Assembly (NCBI GenBank): GCA_051294375.1
Contig: CM119268.1
Span: forward strand, 8,551,008 to 8,615,007
DNA length: 64,000 nucleotides
Source: Paraspadella gotoi
Taxonomy: Eukaryota; Chaetognatha
Reading direction: 5' to 3'
Positions 54,701-64,000 of the stretch are shown piece by piece. The translations under genes and the position numbers were made by a program. Under the pieces are notes generated by a model that searched no databases, had not been told where the DNA came from, and saw nothing but the letters and a program-made list of their open reading frames with translations. Within the stretch, counting starts at the first letter, position 1. The number at the start of each line of letters is the position of its first letter.

Positions 54701-57700
54701 CTGCGATCAGGCCTAAGTCAGCTAAACAATCGGCTAAACAAAAAAAGATAAGAACAACAGTTTAACTGAATCAGTTCCACTGAAATCAAAACGCAGCTGG
54801 CGGTTTTACAGAGTGATAATTGTCGTTACGTCAGCATTCTTTCTGGCAATCTTGATAAGGTGATAAGTTTTTTTCGATTTCGAGTGCCGCGAATCTTTAT
54901 CAAGATGGCCAGAAGGTGTAATAGTATATCTCTGTCTTCGTGCGTCGATCGTCGTCGTTGTCGTGTCGTCTTCATGGAGGTGCACCGCCCGATAAAATAT
55001 AACGTCCGGAGAAGTTATACTTTGCGTCAGACTTTATGATAATATGGCTCGAATCAATGTTATAATTTTTTTATATTAATTGAAGTGACGTCGTAGTCCA
55101 AAAAAAAAGCAATTTTAAGCAAGCCAAAAGTTAACCACTCCTGAGATTATACATTAACTCTCTCTCACGACTGGGCTCACAACAACTAAGACCCAGAATA
55201 AGACGACATGCCTCTCCCACCGACTCTCTGTGAGCTCCTTGCCACTCCCCCGGAATCTCGTCATTCGACGTCCATGTATGGAAAAATCTCGCCAGCAAAA
55301 GGAGCGTTCTCACCGAACTTCCGTCGCCGGGATTAAGTATCTCATGATAAAAATGTTTCCGGCGGAAATCGAAACGGGGAGAATGACATTTGGGAATCCG
55401 AACGGGAAAGAATGTGAATGAATGCGAAAGCTGAACTGCGTGAGATGTCATGAAGCGAAATGAAAGTACATAGGAAGAGGACCAAACGATATGGAGAGGA
55501 CATTTGGTGAATGATGAATTGATTAAGTAAATATGTAATGATAAGTGTTAATGACAGAACCGTTCAATATATAAGCAGTTCCTGAGCTTCGGATCAGGTG
55601 TAACACCTAGTTACAGGCGGGTTAAGCGCCCCGTCCCTCTAACTGCTCGGCGGCCACCGGGCTAGAACCCCGATCTTGGGGTTGGGAGGCGAATGACTTG
55701 CCTCCGGCACCAGATGGCCGCTGAATGGAAGTGTTGGTGGATTTTAGTCCACCAAATTTAGTATGTAAAAAATTTTAATTTAAATTATTAAAACAACAAA
55801 GACAAGCTGAGAAATAGACAGTCAAGTAAAGGACGAATAAATTATTTACAAAAAAAGCCAGTGAAGGAATAAACAGATGTAATGACTATATACTGCATGT
55901 ATCAATATACACACTAACTCGATGAATTTTTAAATAAGAAAGATGTCAATGCATATTGTCTGCGAGAATATTAACTCATTGAGTAACAAATACAGTACTA
56001 ATTCGTAATGTGCTTTTGAATATATAAAGTACTGAGATATATGACTTTAGAGATTTGATAGGTCCGGGGATCAGCTCAATTCAAATTATAATTAGGGTCT
56101 AAAACCAAGCTCGGATTTCGAAAGAGAGCTCCTGACGATTCCGAAAATGTATTCACTTTACTATTTCTTTCAAAGCGTCCATTCGTTTTTTGATTTTTTT
56201 TGTACTATATAAAATAAAAAAAACCTATTTGAAAGAGTTGTCAGACCAAAACGGTAAGGCGTTTCTCATGAAATTTGGCATGAATTATCTTTGAGGTCAC
56301 GGACTCCAATTCTATGAAAGATACTTTCAAAATTTGCCTTCCTTCATAGAAAATTTTATTATTTATCAATTAATTTTGGCATTAATTCCTTAAATATCTT
56401 TGAAACGAAAAAAGTTTTCCAAAAAAGCGCTCATAGAATCTTCCCCACCTTTCCTTTCTTGCCCAAGATATTTTTTTCTTCAGAAAGAGTCCACACGGTT
56501 TGGCTGCAACTCTTCGTATGTTTCAACTTCTCTTTTCGTCAATGAAAGTTAAATTCTCGTACTCATTACTCATGCAAGATTCACCACAACATTACACAAA
56601 CTACGGGAATGTGATGATGGAGTTTGTTCAACGCCGATGTCTTAAAAAAACGGCTTACTGTTTTTAATTGTTCTTAATCCAGGTTTTATGGTGGACTAAA
56701 ACCACCAACCGTTCATCAGCGGCCATTGGTGCTGCGAGGCAAGTCATTCGCCTCCCAACCCAAAGGTCCGGGTTCTAGCCCGGTGGTCGTCTGGCAGTTT
56801 AAGAGGGACGGGGCGCTTAAAACCCGCCTGTAACATGGTGTTACAGCCTGATCCGAAGCTCAGGGACTGCTTAATTGAACGGTTCTTCACGTAACTCATA
56901 ACAATAATTACTGTCTCTTCAGTATTGATTTTTTTTTTCAGAGATTCGCCTTAGAAAAACTAGACGAGGGAGTCAACTATGTAAAATCATTTACATAAAG
57001 TAAAAAGTTCAAATTGAAATAAANNNNNNNNNNNNNNNNNNNNNNNNNACGGTTTTATTAAAGTTGGAATTAAGATGTTTTTCTGTATTTTTTAAGGTTT
57101 TGAAGGGTTATATTTCATAATATAGTAGTCGTATTTAAAAAAAAATTATATAGTTTGTAGCACCGAGGACAGTTGGTTGGCATAATTACTATTTTTTAAA
57201 AAACATTTGTTCAAAAAAATGCATATTTTGATATTTTGTTGAAAATTAATTTTGGATTAAAGAATAACAAATATTCTATTTTATGCATTGTATGTTATTG
57301 GTGTATCAGTTAGCTATTTTTTGAAATAAATTTTTTTAAATTATCATAAGACCGAATATACAATATTATAAAAAAATATATTGCTACTGTATGCAAATGA
57401 GTTTTAACAAAGCTGTATTTGATCATTTTGTTTTACCACTGATTTAGGCAACCCCTCCCGGTTATATCACCATAATATAAGAGTATTTACTACCATATAT
57501 TTTTTACAGTATGCAAATTAATTTTTGTCCAAAAAAATGCCCCTGCACTATTTTTTTTCAAAGTGGCTCAAACTCTTATGGGGATAAAACCACCCTAAGG
57601 TCTAACCCGTATTCGATTTTCAGCTGATTTCCAGCATTTACAAAAAAGTTACAGCCTCCCTGGACTTTTCCAGGTTCTTCAAAACCGATACTGTATGACA

Positions 57701-57858
57701 GTTTGTGGTCGTCTCTGTTGTTGTTGTTGTCGTCGTTGTTGTTGTCGTTCTCACGATGTAGATGTTCTTTCCCTCGATGAGGTCGTCGCCTTGAAAGAGA
57801 TTAATCTCGTTGACCCCGAAGGCGCGAGCGTGAGTCAAGAACTGCTCGATGTTCTCGC

Positions 57859-57912
<54 letters not shown>

Positions 57913-58025
57913 ACTTATTTTTATATAATGCAACTTTTGAATCGATTAAACTCACCGTGCCGAAAGGTTTCTCGGGTGGATGAACTTTTTTAATCGGGTT
58001 TTCCGGATCCAGCACGTTCATTAAT
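51711..58025 (-). CDS. Calponin/transgelin-like gene, incomplete and frame-disturbed
   Basis: Actin-binding cytoskeletal protein with a CH domain and one calponin repeat. Exons seen: 57956-58025 (LMNVLDPENPIKKVHPPEKPFGT), 57755-57859 (RENIEQFLTHARAFGVNEINLFQ...EGKNIYI), 53355-53471 (VVNCIHALGAVAQTKPSYPWQ...ATRNERNFSDE) and 51711-52031 (EVADREFINLQYGTNKVASQS, then TCPGTYRHIC and a C-terminal tail). These join as the middle and end of a CH domain plus a calponin repeat (family: IGLQMGTNKxASQxGM). Problems: the first ~40 residues of the CH domain are not found between 58026 and the divergent ABCB start; the last exon has a 1-base deletion inside the repeat (ASQS|GM) and its start phase does not fit. 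The intron between exons 2 and 3 is 4.3 kb and full of repeats. Either assembly errors or a decaying gene. Confidence 0.7.
52046..52150 (+). repeat. G-rich low-complexity tract
   Basis: Long G/GGT runs on +, giving a C-rich pyrimidine tract ahead of the last calponin-like exon on the - strand. Confidence 0.9.
52448..52545 (+). mobile_element. Hairpin-tailed repeat, copy 2
   Basis: Same layout as 14758-14845: GACAGACATAACGACGGACC lead, AAAAGTGACTTACAGAGTTG, a 15-bp imperfect stem AGTTGCTCCGCGAGT / ACTCGCGGCTCAACT, and an A-tail. Confidence 0.65.
53608..53617. other. Assembly gap (10 N)
   Basis: Cuts off the 5' part of the + strand gene fragment that follows. Confidence 0.99.
53618..54113 (+). 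CDS. 3' end of an unidentified single-pass membrane protein
   Basis: Two exons: 53618-53706 (donor GAT|GTGAGT) and 53801-54113 (acceptor TTTCTACAG, stop TAA). Joined in the phase that stays open, they read ...EEEEDRRSFWRSSLIIYIMT, then a Gly/Val-rich TM (IASVVGALGVVVGVGVVF), a basic stop-transfer FRRQLRRLVEHVRRRR, and a Gly/Glu/Arg low-complexity cytoplasmic tail. This is the pattern of a type I receptor C-terminus. The ectodomain is lost in or before the gap. It lies on the opposite strand inside the calponin-like gene's long intron. Confidence 0.4.
55131..55451 (-). pseudogene. Possible retrotransposon reverse-transcriptase relic
   Basis: A 106-codon frame. Its middle (LLLLARFFHTWTSNDEIPGEW) resembles the non-LTR reverse-transcriptase segment ...L..L.N...xxxIPxEWK..., preceded by an FYHEILNPG stretch. 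No other RT motif is visible on either side, so this is at best a fragment. Confidence 0.25.
55556..55761 (-). mobile_element. tRNA-like SINE, copy 1
   Basis: About 200 bases matching 56689-56890 in opposite orientation. In element orientation it contains GGGGTTCTAGCCCGG, a Pol III B-box (GGTTCnAnnCC) in a T-arm-like hairpin, a GGCCG...GAGGCAAGTCATTCGCCTCC block upstream, and ends in GAACGGTT. It lies in the long calponin-like intron. Confidence 0.8.
56689..56890 (+). mobile_element. tRNA-like SINE, copy 2
   Basis: Starts with a hairpin TGGTGGACTAAAACCACCA, then GCGGCCATTGGTGCTGCGAGG (A-box-like) and CCGGGTTCTAGCCCGG (B-box), ending near ATTGAACGGTTC. With copy 1 it forms an inverted pair about 0.9 kb apart. 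Confidence 0.8.
57024..57048. other. Assembly gap (25 N)
   Basis: Run of N in the long intron of the calponin-like gene. Confidence 0.99.
57860..57912 (+). repeat. (GA)n abutting the calponin-like exon 57755-57859 acceptor
   Basis: On the gene's sense strand this is (TC)n ending in CAG, the exon acceptor. Confidence 0.95.
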
Positions 58026-58305
58026 CTGAAAAATTAAAGAAAAAAAAAACAACAAAATTACCCCAAATCTCTATCTACTAAAATATCACCGTCTTACTTT
58101 CCCCTCTATTGCGTACGCGAAGAATACGAAGTAGATTTCCATCGGATACGGAGAAGATTTAGCGAAAAGCGCTAGAATTTTTATGAAAGATTTTTCGAGA
58201 AGTTAATCTAAGTTTAGATTAAGTCTATTTATCTTTTTATTGTATTTATCGTTTACTAATTGGTCCCATCTTGCGACCGCTACGACCTTCAACGAAAGTG
58301 AGAAA

Positions 58306-58395
58306 ATGACCATGAATAACTTTGGATCGGAAGTGGACGGGGGTGGAAGAGAATCAAAAAGCGAAACGTCGGAAGCCCGAAGACGTGAGCCATGA
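58306..58395 (+). promoter_or_regulatory. Upstream ORF overlapping the ABCB start codon
   Basis: ATG at 58306 opens a 29-codon frame whose TGA (58393-58395) overlaps the main ATG (58392-58394) as ATGA. Such stop/start overlaps can allow reinitiation and often damp translation. Whether the transcript includes it is inferred. Confidence 0.5.
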
Positions 58396-61300
58396 ATGAA
58401 TCGAGAGGTTTTCGAGAGAGCCGAGGTATGATGGAACTATAACGTGGAGTTTTAAAAAAAAGAATTTCACAAGATTTTTTTTTTACGATTTTTTGTTGCA
58501 GAATAACTTAATTTTATTTTAAATGTAGAAAAGGGACAGAGGAGCCCGATTAACCCTGTATTTTATAAGATTAAGGATAGTAAAAAGCTTGATCACCGAA
58601 GCAATTCCATGGATTTTCGAATTGGATTAAACAGGGGCGAGCACGGCGGTTACGTCCGGAACCGGCGGTCAATTAGACAGCGCCATTCACATTCTCATCG
58701 ACGCTACCGCCAACCGAGGAATCGCTAACGCCGAAAAGACCCCGAGACTAGAAGGCGCCAAGGACGCCGCTCGAAACCCACACAGAAACTCGAGCTACTA
58801 TTTCCAACTCATTAAACCAGAAATCGGAATCTTGTTCGTGGCTGTCTGTTGCTCCTTCGTCATGACGGGGGGAAACATGGCGCTGCCACTTATCCTGCAG
58901 AGAGCCTTCCAACTCGCCGTTCGTATGAACACAGATGTTGCGGATACGAAGGACTGGGAAGCGCTAACTAATTACATCATTTATCTTTCGCTAATCTTGA
59001 TTATATTGCCTCTCGTCAACGGAGTGCGGGTCTGGTTGACGGGGCTGGCCGGCGAGCGGTTCCTGCGCCGCCTAAGAGACATTGTATTCGCGGTTCTGCT
59101 GCAACAGCCTATCTCTTTCTTCGACAACAATATGTCGGGGGAGTTGGTGAACCGAGTTGCGTCGGACACGGAGGTGCTGTGGGGGCCGATTGTACGAATT
59201 TATTTATATCAAGTTCCTTGAACTGCGTTGCAAGCGTGCAGTACAATATGATCTTTACAGGATTCGTATTTTTTTCCCAACAGTTAAAAGATGTTAGCTA
59301 TAAAGAAGCAAAATATTCTGAGAGTTAATAGTTTAAGGGGACTCAGTGATAAAAATCATATCATAAGCTTAAGGGTCAATCATCAAAGGAATTTGAATAA
59401 TAATAGTCATTAACTTTTGTTTACATGGAAAAAAATAAAAAAAATTCATATCTCTTATTATAGCGGAAACAAAATTTTAATAATTATTAAAGATAGTTTG
59501 AGTTTAATTTTGACAACGATTTTATTTTAATGAAAAACAGACATGTTTTAGCTTCATTTCAAGCCTTCATCAGCGTTATTGTGAATTTGGAAAATATTTT
59601 TATGTAAAGGAAGAGAGAAAGAAAGATAAACAGAGAGAAAGAGAGAGGGCAAAGTTTCCAACACAGAGTTGAGAAAGGACAGTGGTCAATTGGTGAGGAC
59701 AGGCTGAAGTTGAGAAAAGACAGAGTAAGTTGTGAAAAGAAGTGAAATGGTGAAAAAGAGAGAGGGAGAGAGAGAGAGAAAAAACAGTGCAAAATCTTTA
59801 TATTGTGTTATGTATAACAATAATAAAAAGTTTTAAACTGATGAATATTAGTGAAATTTAACAATTAATCTACTTAATAATTAGTGAGAATGAAACAGGA
59901 ATAGATTTGAGAGATGAGTTAATAAGTAATAAAGTGAAATTGAAGAATAAAGATAGAGCTCAAAATGAGCTGGCCCCCCTTGGCATGGGCAAATGAGAGG
60001 CAAGATCGATGAGGCCGGGTCATTGGCATTTCATAGGCTGAGATGACAGTTGGATTGAGCTTGTCATGGATGAGCTCTATCTTTATTCTTCAATTTCACT
60101 TTATTACTTATTAACTCACCTCTCAAATCTATCATCCGTCGGTCCGCCCCCTCAATATTGTCGGGCACTAACTTATATCATGTCAGAACATCGAATTATG
60201 ATGAATTATGCAAAAAAAATGATGTCCGTCCATCCGTCTGTCTGTCCGTCCGTCCATCCGTCTGTCCATCCGTTGTCCGTCCGTCCGTCCGTCCGTCCGT
60301 CCGTCCCACCTTAGCAAAAAACATCAATTACTCGTGATTGGATGGATGGATTTGAATGAAATTTTGTGAGTGGGTAGGGAAGTGTGTGATTGAGCATCGT
60401 CCGAGTGGAAATGGTTTAAATGGAAAAAACAAAAAAATATAATTCACTATTTGAATACTAATTGCTCATGAGTGGATGGGGCGATTGACCTGGAATTTTG
60501 TATGTGAGTAGGAAAGTGGGTGATTGAACAGGAAACCAAGTTTCGATGGAATCGTTTGAGTGGAAATGAGTTTAAATGGAAAAAAAAACCTGTTTCACTA
60601 ATTGATTATGATTTTTTTTCCTTTTATATTAAATGTATATGCAGGATGTATTAAAAAATCAAATAATTAATCAGTTAATTATTCAATTAGTCAATTAATT
60701 AATCACTAATTAATTAATCAGTCAATCAATCCGTCCATCCGTCCCACCTTAGCAAAAAGCCCCAATAACTCGTGATTGGCTGGTTAGATAGGAATGAAAT
60801 TTTGTGTAAGGGTAGGAACATGTGTGATGAAGCTGGATATAAAGTTTCGACGGAATCGTGTGAGTGGATATGAGTTTAAATGGAAAAAACATAAGTCGCA
60901 TTTACTAAAATCTTTTTACTTATTTTAACCAATAAATACTCTAATTAATCATAATTGGATGGATAGATTGAGTTCAAATTTTGTGTGTGGGTAGGAAAAT
61001 GTGTGACAAAGCTTGATATAAAGTTTCGGTACGAGTGGAAATGAGTTTAAATGAAAAAAATATGAGTCACATAACTCACATTTACTTGACTCTTTTTACT
61101 TATTTTAACCCATAATAGATTGAGATGAAATTTTGTGAGCGGGAAGGAAAGTTTGTGAAGAAGCTAGATATAAAGTTTTGACGGAATTGTGCCAGTGGAA
61201 ATGAGTGTAAATGGAAAAAATATAAGTCACATTTACTTTATTTTAAGGACATCGATGATGATAAGCTGTATATAAATTTAAAAATAATTATTAAATATTA

Positions 61301-62894
61301 AAATTAATGAAATAATTAATTAATCGATTAATTAATTAGTTAATTAATTTTTGTAGGCAGATGCGACATTGTTTGCTCAAATTTGTTTAGAAATTTACCC
61401 TCTCAGAAAAATTTTTACAACATTATTATAAAAAAAATTTTATAACCCGATTGTTCCTTGTTTTGATTATATTTTTTTTGTATTACCCTAGATTGAAGTC
61501 CCTGTATTTAAGTGATTGCTTAAACTGGAACCAACTATTTCACAACGAGCCCATTATCTCCTTTCTTTTTTAATTTTAGGTGATGCAGAAGCTAGTGTCG
61601 TTTGCCCTCCCTTCGCTTTTATACTCCATAATGTTGATGATGTCGTCCTTTGTCATCATGTTCTACATAGACTGGCATCTCGCGAGCGTCTTTTGGGGAG
61701 CATTTCCCCTTGCGATAATCCTCTTTGTTTGGGAGACCAAATCAATTAAGAAGAAGAAAATGGTTTATCAGGTGAGGGTTGGAGAGTTTGGATATTTCTC
61801 TTGATAAATCTTATTTTCTTTATCTCCCGCACTCACCTAGTAAATCATCCTCAATTCCATCTCTATTCCTCTTCTATTCCTCTGATCTCCCCTGATCAGG
61901 GATGTGGAGCCGACCTAATTTTTTTTTGGGTCCAGCTCCGGTTCCGGCAAAAAAGCTCGGCTCCGGCGGCTCCAGCTCCGGGTCCGGCTCCACATCCCTG
62001 ATCAGGGGAGATCAGAGGAATAGAGATGGAATTGAGGATGATTTACTACGTGAGTGCGGGAGAGTATGAATGATAAAGAAAATAAGATTTATCAAGAGAA
62101 ATAAAAAAGAGAAAGATTTATTAGGTAAAAAATTATCAACAAGATTGCTTAAATGTATATTTGTTATTAATGCCATCTTTCCCCCATTTCACATTTCCCT
62201 TTTATTTTATTTTTTTTCACCACCAACTTAACAATTACAGCCACCTCTTCTTCCCCACAACCCGTTAAAAACTTCAGGAGCTTCTCGCGCAAGCCGGAGC
62301 CATGATCTCGGAGACGGTCACTCAGATCCGCACGGTGCGGGCCTTCGCGGCCGAGTCCCGCACGCAGAAGGCCTTTCATGCGATTTTGCAGATTGCCTAT
62401 GAGGACGGCCTCAAGCTCATCTTCATTCGCGCTGGGTTCGACGCCCTCGAGACCTTCCTCTTCAACATCTGCTACGCTGGATTCTTTATCCTCGCTGTCT
62501 TCATGATTATCTGGGGCAAAATCAAAATGGATAATGTACTTGTCTTGCTCATTTACGTCACGCAGGTGGAAAGGGCGGACCTGGTGGTCCGTCTTCGGGC
62601 GTCTTTCGTATCGTGTAGATCCGAATCATGAACGCCTCTTTCTCCAGGTTATCGCCGGCTCGGTCGAGTTGATGATGGGAGTAGCGCATGTGGCCGAAGC
62701 TACGGGTGCTTCCACGCGGACCTTCGACATCCTACAAACGCGACACGAAGACATCGTCGACAAGGCCCGATTTCGCCGGATGCTCAAGATCACGAACCCA
62801 TCGTTGGAGCACTCGGCCAAGGATTTTGACGGCTCCATCGTTTTTGACAACGTCTGCTTCTCCTACGGGAGATCGCCTCGGAATGTGTTGACCG
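58392..62894 (+). CDS. ABCB-type half ABC transporter, 5' part (transmembrane domain)
   Basis: ATP-driven exporter of the ABCB/MDR-TAP class, partial because the window ends. Exons: 58392-58425, 58635-59191, 61580-61771, 62278-62565, 62648-62894; phases agree. Signature features of the TM domain: ISFFDNNMSGELVNRVASDTEVL (type-1 exporter coupling region), LAGERFLRRLRDIVFAVLLQQ before it, TVTQIRTVRAFAAESRTQKAF, and KDFDGSIVFDNVCFSYGRSPRNVL, which opens the nucleotide-binding domain. Walker A, the signature loop and Walker B lie beyond the last exon seen. One TM domain of about six helices suggests a half-transporter (ABCB8/9/10- or TAP-like); the subtype cannot be fixed without the rest. Introns 2 and 3 and the last intron are loaded with foldback repeats. 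Confidence 0.9.
59540..59585 (-). ncRNA. Degenerate hammerhead ribozyme motif
   Basis: On the - strand: CTGATGA at 59573-59567, a partly paired stem II (AGGCTT / GAAGCT), then AAAAC where GAAAC is required, then ATGTC. Stem I strands AACG and TGTT pair. The G12-to-A change should abolish cleavage, so this looks like a dead copy. Confidence 0.4.
59901..60132. mobile_element. Foldback element with about 60-bp inverted arms
   Basis: Left arm ATAGATTTGAGAGATGAGTT... (59901-59969) is nearly a perfect reverse complement of the right arm ending ...CTCTCAAATCTAT (60069-60132), with an approximately 100-base loop. No ORF. MITE-like, in ABCB intron 2. Confidence 0.8.
60215..60306 (+). repeat. (TCCG/TCTG)n simple repeat
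   Basis: Tetranucleotide-like units of CCGT and CTGT; shorter stretches recur near 60730-60745. Confidence 0.9.
60310..61250 (+). repeat. Degenerate tandem repeats of a ~120-180-base unit
   Basis: Four or five diverged units, each with CTCGTGATTGGATGGAT-like start, GAAATTTTGTGNGNGGGTAGG, AAAGTTTCGANGGAATCG and GAGTGGAAATGAGTTTAAATGG. No coding potential; resembles repeated untranslated tails of an invertebrate mobile element. Confidence 0.7.
61796..62100. repeat. Foldback in ABCB intron 3 with ~115-bp arms and a GGAGCCGGAGC-rich loop
   Basis: Left arm 61796-61912 (from TTCTCTTGATAAATC) and right arm 61985-62100 (to GATTTATCAAGAGAA) are near-perfect reverse complements. The loop holds repeats of GGCTCCGGCGGCTCCAG type. 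A related GGATGTGGAGCCGGAG block occurs alone at 63003-63038. Confidence 0.85.
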
Positions 62895-63231
62895 GTGATT
62901 CCGAGCCGTTGGTTGGGGGGAGGTGATTGATGTTGTTGATGATGTAAGTCTTCTGCATCATCATCTTAGTCCTTGTCGGCTGCGAGTAGTTGTTGGTTCC
63001 AGGGATGTGGAGCCGGAGTCGGAGCTGGAGCCGGAGCTGAAATATATAAATCTGAAATTTTTTTTCTGTAATAAAAACCTAAATCATTTATATATCAAAA
63101 TTTTATATTGATTGGTTTTGATTTGACTTGGCACTGAGCGGAGAAAAGTTGCCTTCAAAATTGAGTTTAATTTTAAAACTCTATTTTTTTTTTTAAATCT
63201 GTTTGTCTAACTTTTTAACTATTTTTTTACA

Positions 63232-63660
63232 AAACTTTATATAAAAAGGTATCAATATTAATATCTTCTGAAAGCTCTTAAAAAGATTGGCATAATTAAA
63301 AATACTGTAATTTTAAAATTAGCCTATCTTACTTTAAGATAATTATTAAATTAAAAATTCTTAAAGAGCAGTTTTTGAATAATTATTAAATTATTGTTAG
63401 CTGTTTTAATTTAGTTTTTTTATGCTTTTTTATGATACCTATATAAACAATAATTGGTAAGATCATTATAGTAAAAAAAGGTCAGATATTTAAAAAAAAA
63501 TATTTTAGGATTTTATTATTTTAATTTAGATTATTTTGATTAAACTAAAGCTGGTTAAGCTTATTTTCAAGTTACAATATTCTTAAATATATCATTTTCT
63601 TCAAATTTTCAAGAGCTTTCAGAAGATATTAATATTAATACCTTTTTATATAAAAGTTCT
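63232..63660. mobile_element. MITE-like element with ~45-bp inverted ends
   Basis: Left end ACTTTATATAAAAAGGTATC...CTTCTGAAAGCTCTT (63234-63279) matches the reverse complement of the right end AAGAGCTTTCAGAAG...CCTTTTTATATAAAAGTTC (63611-63659). Internal sequence is AT-rich without ORF. Confidence 0.75.
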
Positions 63661-63713
63661 TATTTGGAAAAAAAACAAAAATTTGTTATTTGATAACAAT
63701 GATTTTGTTTTTT

Positions 63714-63771
63714 TTTTAAATCGGACATGTTTCGACTCTAGGACTTCAGAGTCTTCATCAGCATTTAAATT
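63714..63771 (-). ncRNA. Hammerhead ribozyme motif (minus strand)
   Basis: CTGATGA at 63761-63755, stem II GACTC/GAGTC with a 10-base loop, GAAAC, GTC cleavage triplet at 63726-63724, and stem I strands AAATTTAAATG and CGATTTAAA that pair with one bulged A. Confidence 0.75.
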
Positions 63772-63805
63772 TACAAACGTTTCAGTTTTTAAATATTGAG
63801 TTTGC

Positions 63806-63864
63806 AAATTTAAATGCTGATGAAGACTCAAAAGTTATAGAGTCGAAACATGTCCGATTTAAAT
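63806..63864 (+). ncRNA. Hammerhead ribozyme motif (plus strand)
   Basis: Stem I 5' strand AAATTTAAATG (63806-63816), CTGATGA (63817-63823), stem II GACTC/GAGTC, GAAAC (63845-63849), GTC at 63852-63854, stem I 3' strand CGATTTAAAT. The stem II loop sequence differs from the minus-strand copy while the stem is kept. Confidence 0.75.
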
Positions 63865-64000
63865 AAAAACAAAATTATTGTTGTCAAATAATCAAATAAT
63901 CTGAGTTTTAAGTAAAATCACTATAACAAGAATGCTAAATATAATTCACAGTTAAATTACCAAATATTTTGCTTATTATTTTAATATTTTTTAAAATAAT

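Larger units (their letters stand above)
63697..63885. mobile_element. Foldback made of two inverted hammerhead units
   Basis: Two ~75-base units face away from each other around a ~30-base centre. Each unit reads AAATTTAAATG, CTGATGA, stem II, GAAAC, ATGTC, CGATTTAAA on its own strand, with an A-rich end including ACAAAAT. It looks like head-to-head insertion of two copies of a small hammerhead-bearing retroelement. Confidence 0.75.

Noticed and set aside
54547-54765. + ORF reading ...RSLISPMCLYCETTLSRS...
   Set aside because: No flanking splice logic or recognised family; likely chance in intronic DNA.
56720-56800. Functional tRNA gene
   Set aside because: The B-box arm is convincing but the acceptor stem and anticodon arm do not fold properly and the sequence is part of a repeated SINE.
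58098-58160. Candidate first exon for the calponin-like gene (reading MEIYFVFFAYAIEGK before GTAAGA)
   Set aside because: It does not match the start of a CH domain and its phase does not fit the next exon.

Overview
This is a eukaryotic, intron-dense window, almost certainly from a metazoan: AT-rich introns and spacers alternate with GC-rich exons. All multi-exon models were assembled by eye from splice sites, reading phase and family motifs. The gene set (flagellar FSIP1 and DRC7, a kexin/furin-type convertase, an SLC13 transporter, RBM25, an ADCK kinase, an ABCB half-transporter, a calponin/transgelin, and a lectin/SRCR-bearing membrane protein) suggests a marine invertebrate, possibly an early-branching one such as a sponge. 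The species cannot be fixed from the sequence.

Layout. 1-2.2 kb: no firm gene. 2.2-3.5 kb (-): single-exon Pro-rich protein of unknown function. 4.36-4.51 kb (-): possible 51-aa membrane micro-ORF directly behind RBM25. 4.5-10.8 kb (-): RBM25, 19 exons, reading frame closes. 11.5-13.9 kb (-): SLC13, 5 exons, frame closes. 15.0-18.7 kb (+): FSIP1-like gene with an assembly gap. 18.9-30.6 kb (+): DRC7, 20 exons, frame closes at 883 aa; its 4.5-kb intron 8 contains a whole opposite-strand gene, ADCK1 (21.6-25.0 kb, 10 exons, 579 aa). 30.7-35.9 kb (-): proprotein convertase. 36.8-38.3 kb: a 1.54-kb DNA transposon. 40.4-46.1 kb: a second, error-rich copy of 32.6-39.9 kb that lacks the transposon (uncollapsed haplotype). 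45.6-50.5 kb (-): a polytopic XK-related-like protein whose C-terminus continues into SRCR-like and C-type-lectin domains. 51.7-58.0 kb (-): a damaged or incomplete calponin/transgelin gene with a partial + strand membrane-protein gene in its long intron. 58.4 kb to beyond the window (+): ABCB half-transporter, cut off before its nucleotide-binding domain.

Functional links: FSIP1 and DRC7 sit head to tail 260 bp apart and both belong to the flagellum/cilium. The other genes show no shared pathway.

The main novelty candidates are: (i) the XK-related/SRCR/C-type-lectin fusion; (ii) hammerhead ribozyme motifs (CTGATGA...GAAAC...GTH with a pairing stem I) in dispersed small retroelement-like insertions, one flanked by a 15-bp target duplication and two forming a foldback; (iii) a TIR transposon whose empty site is present in the other haplotype copy. 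The window also carries tRNA-like SINE pairs, foldbacks, long pyrimidine microsatellites abutting splice sites, and three GC-AG introns.
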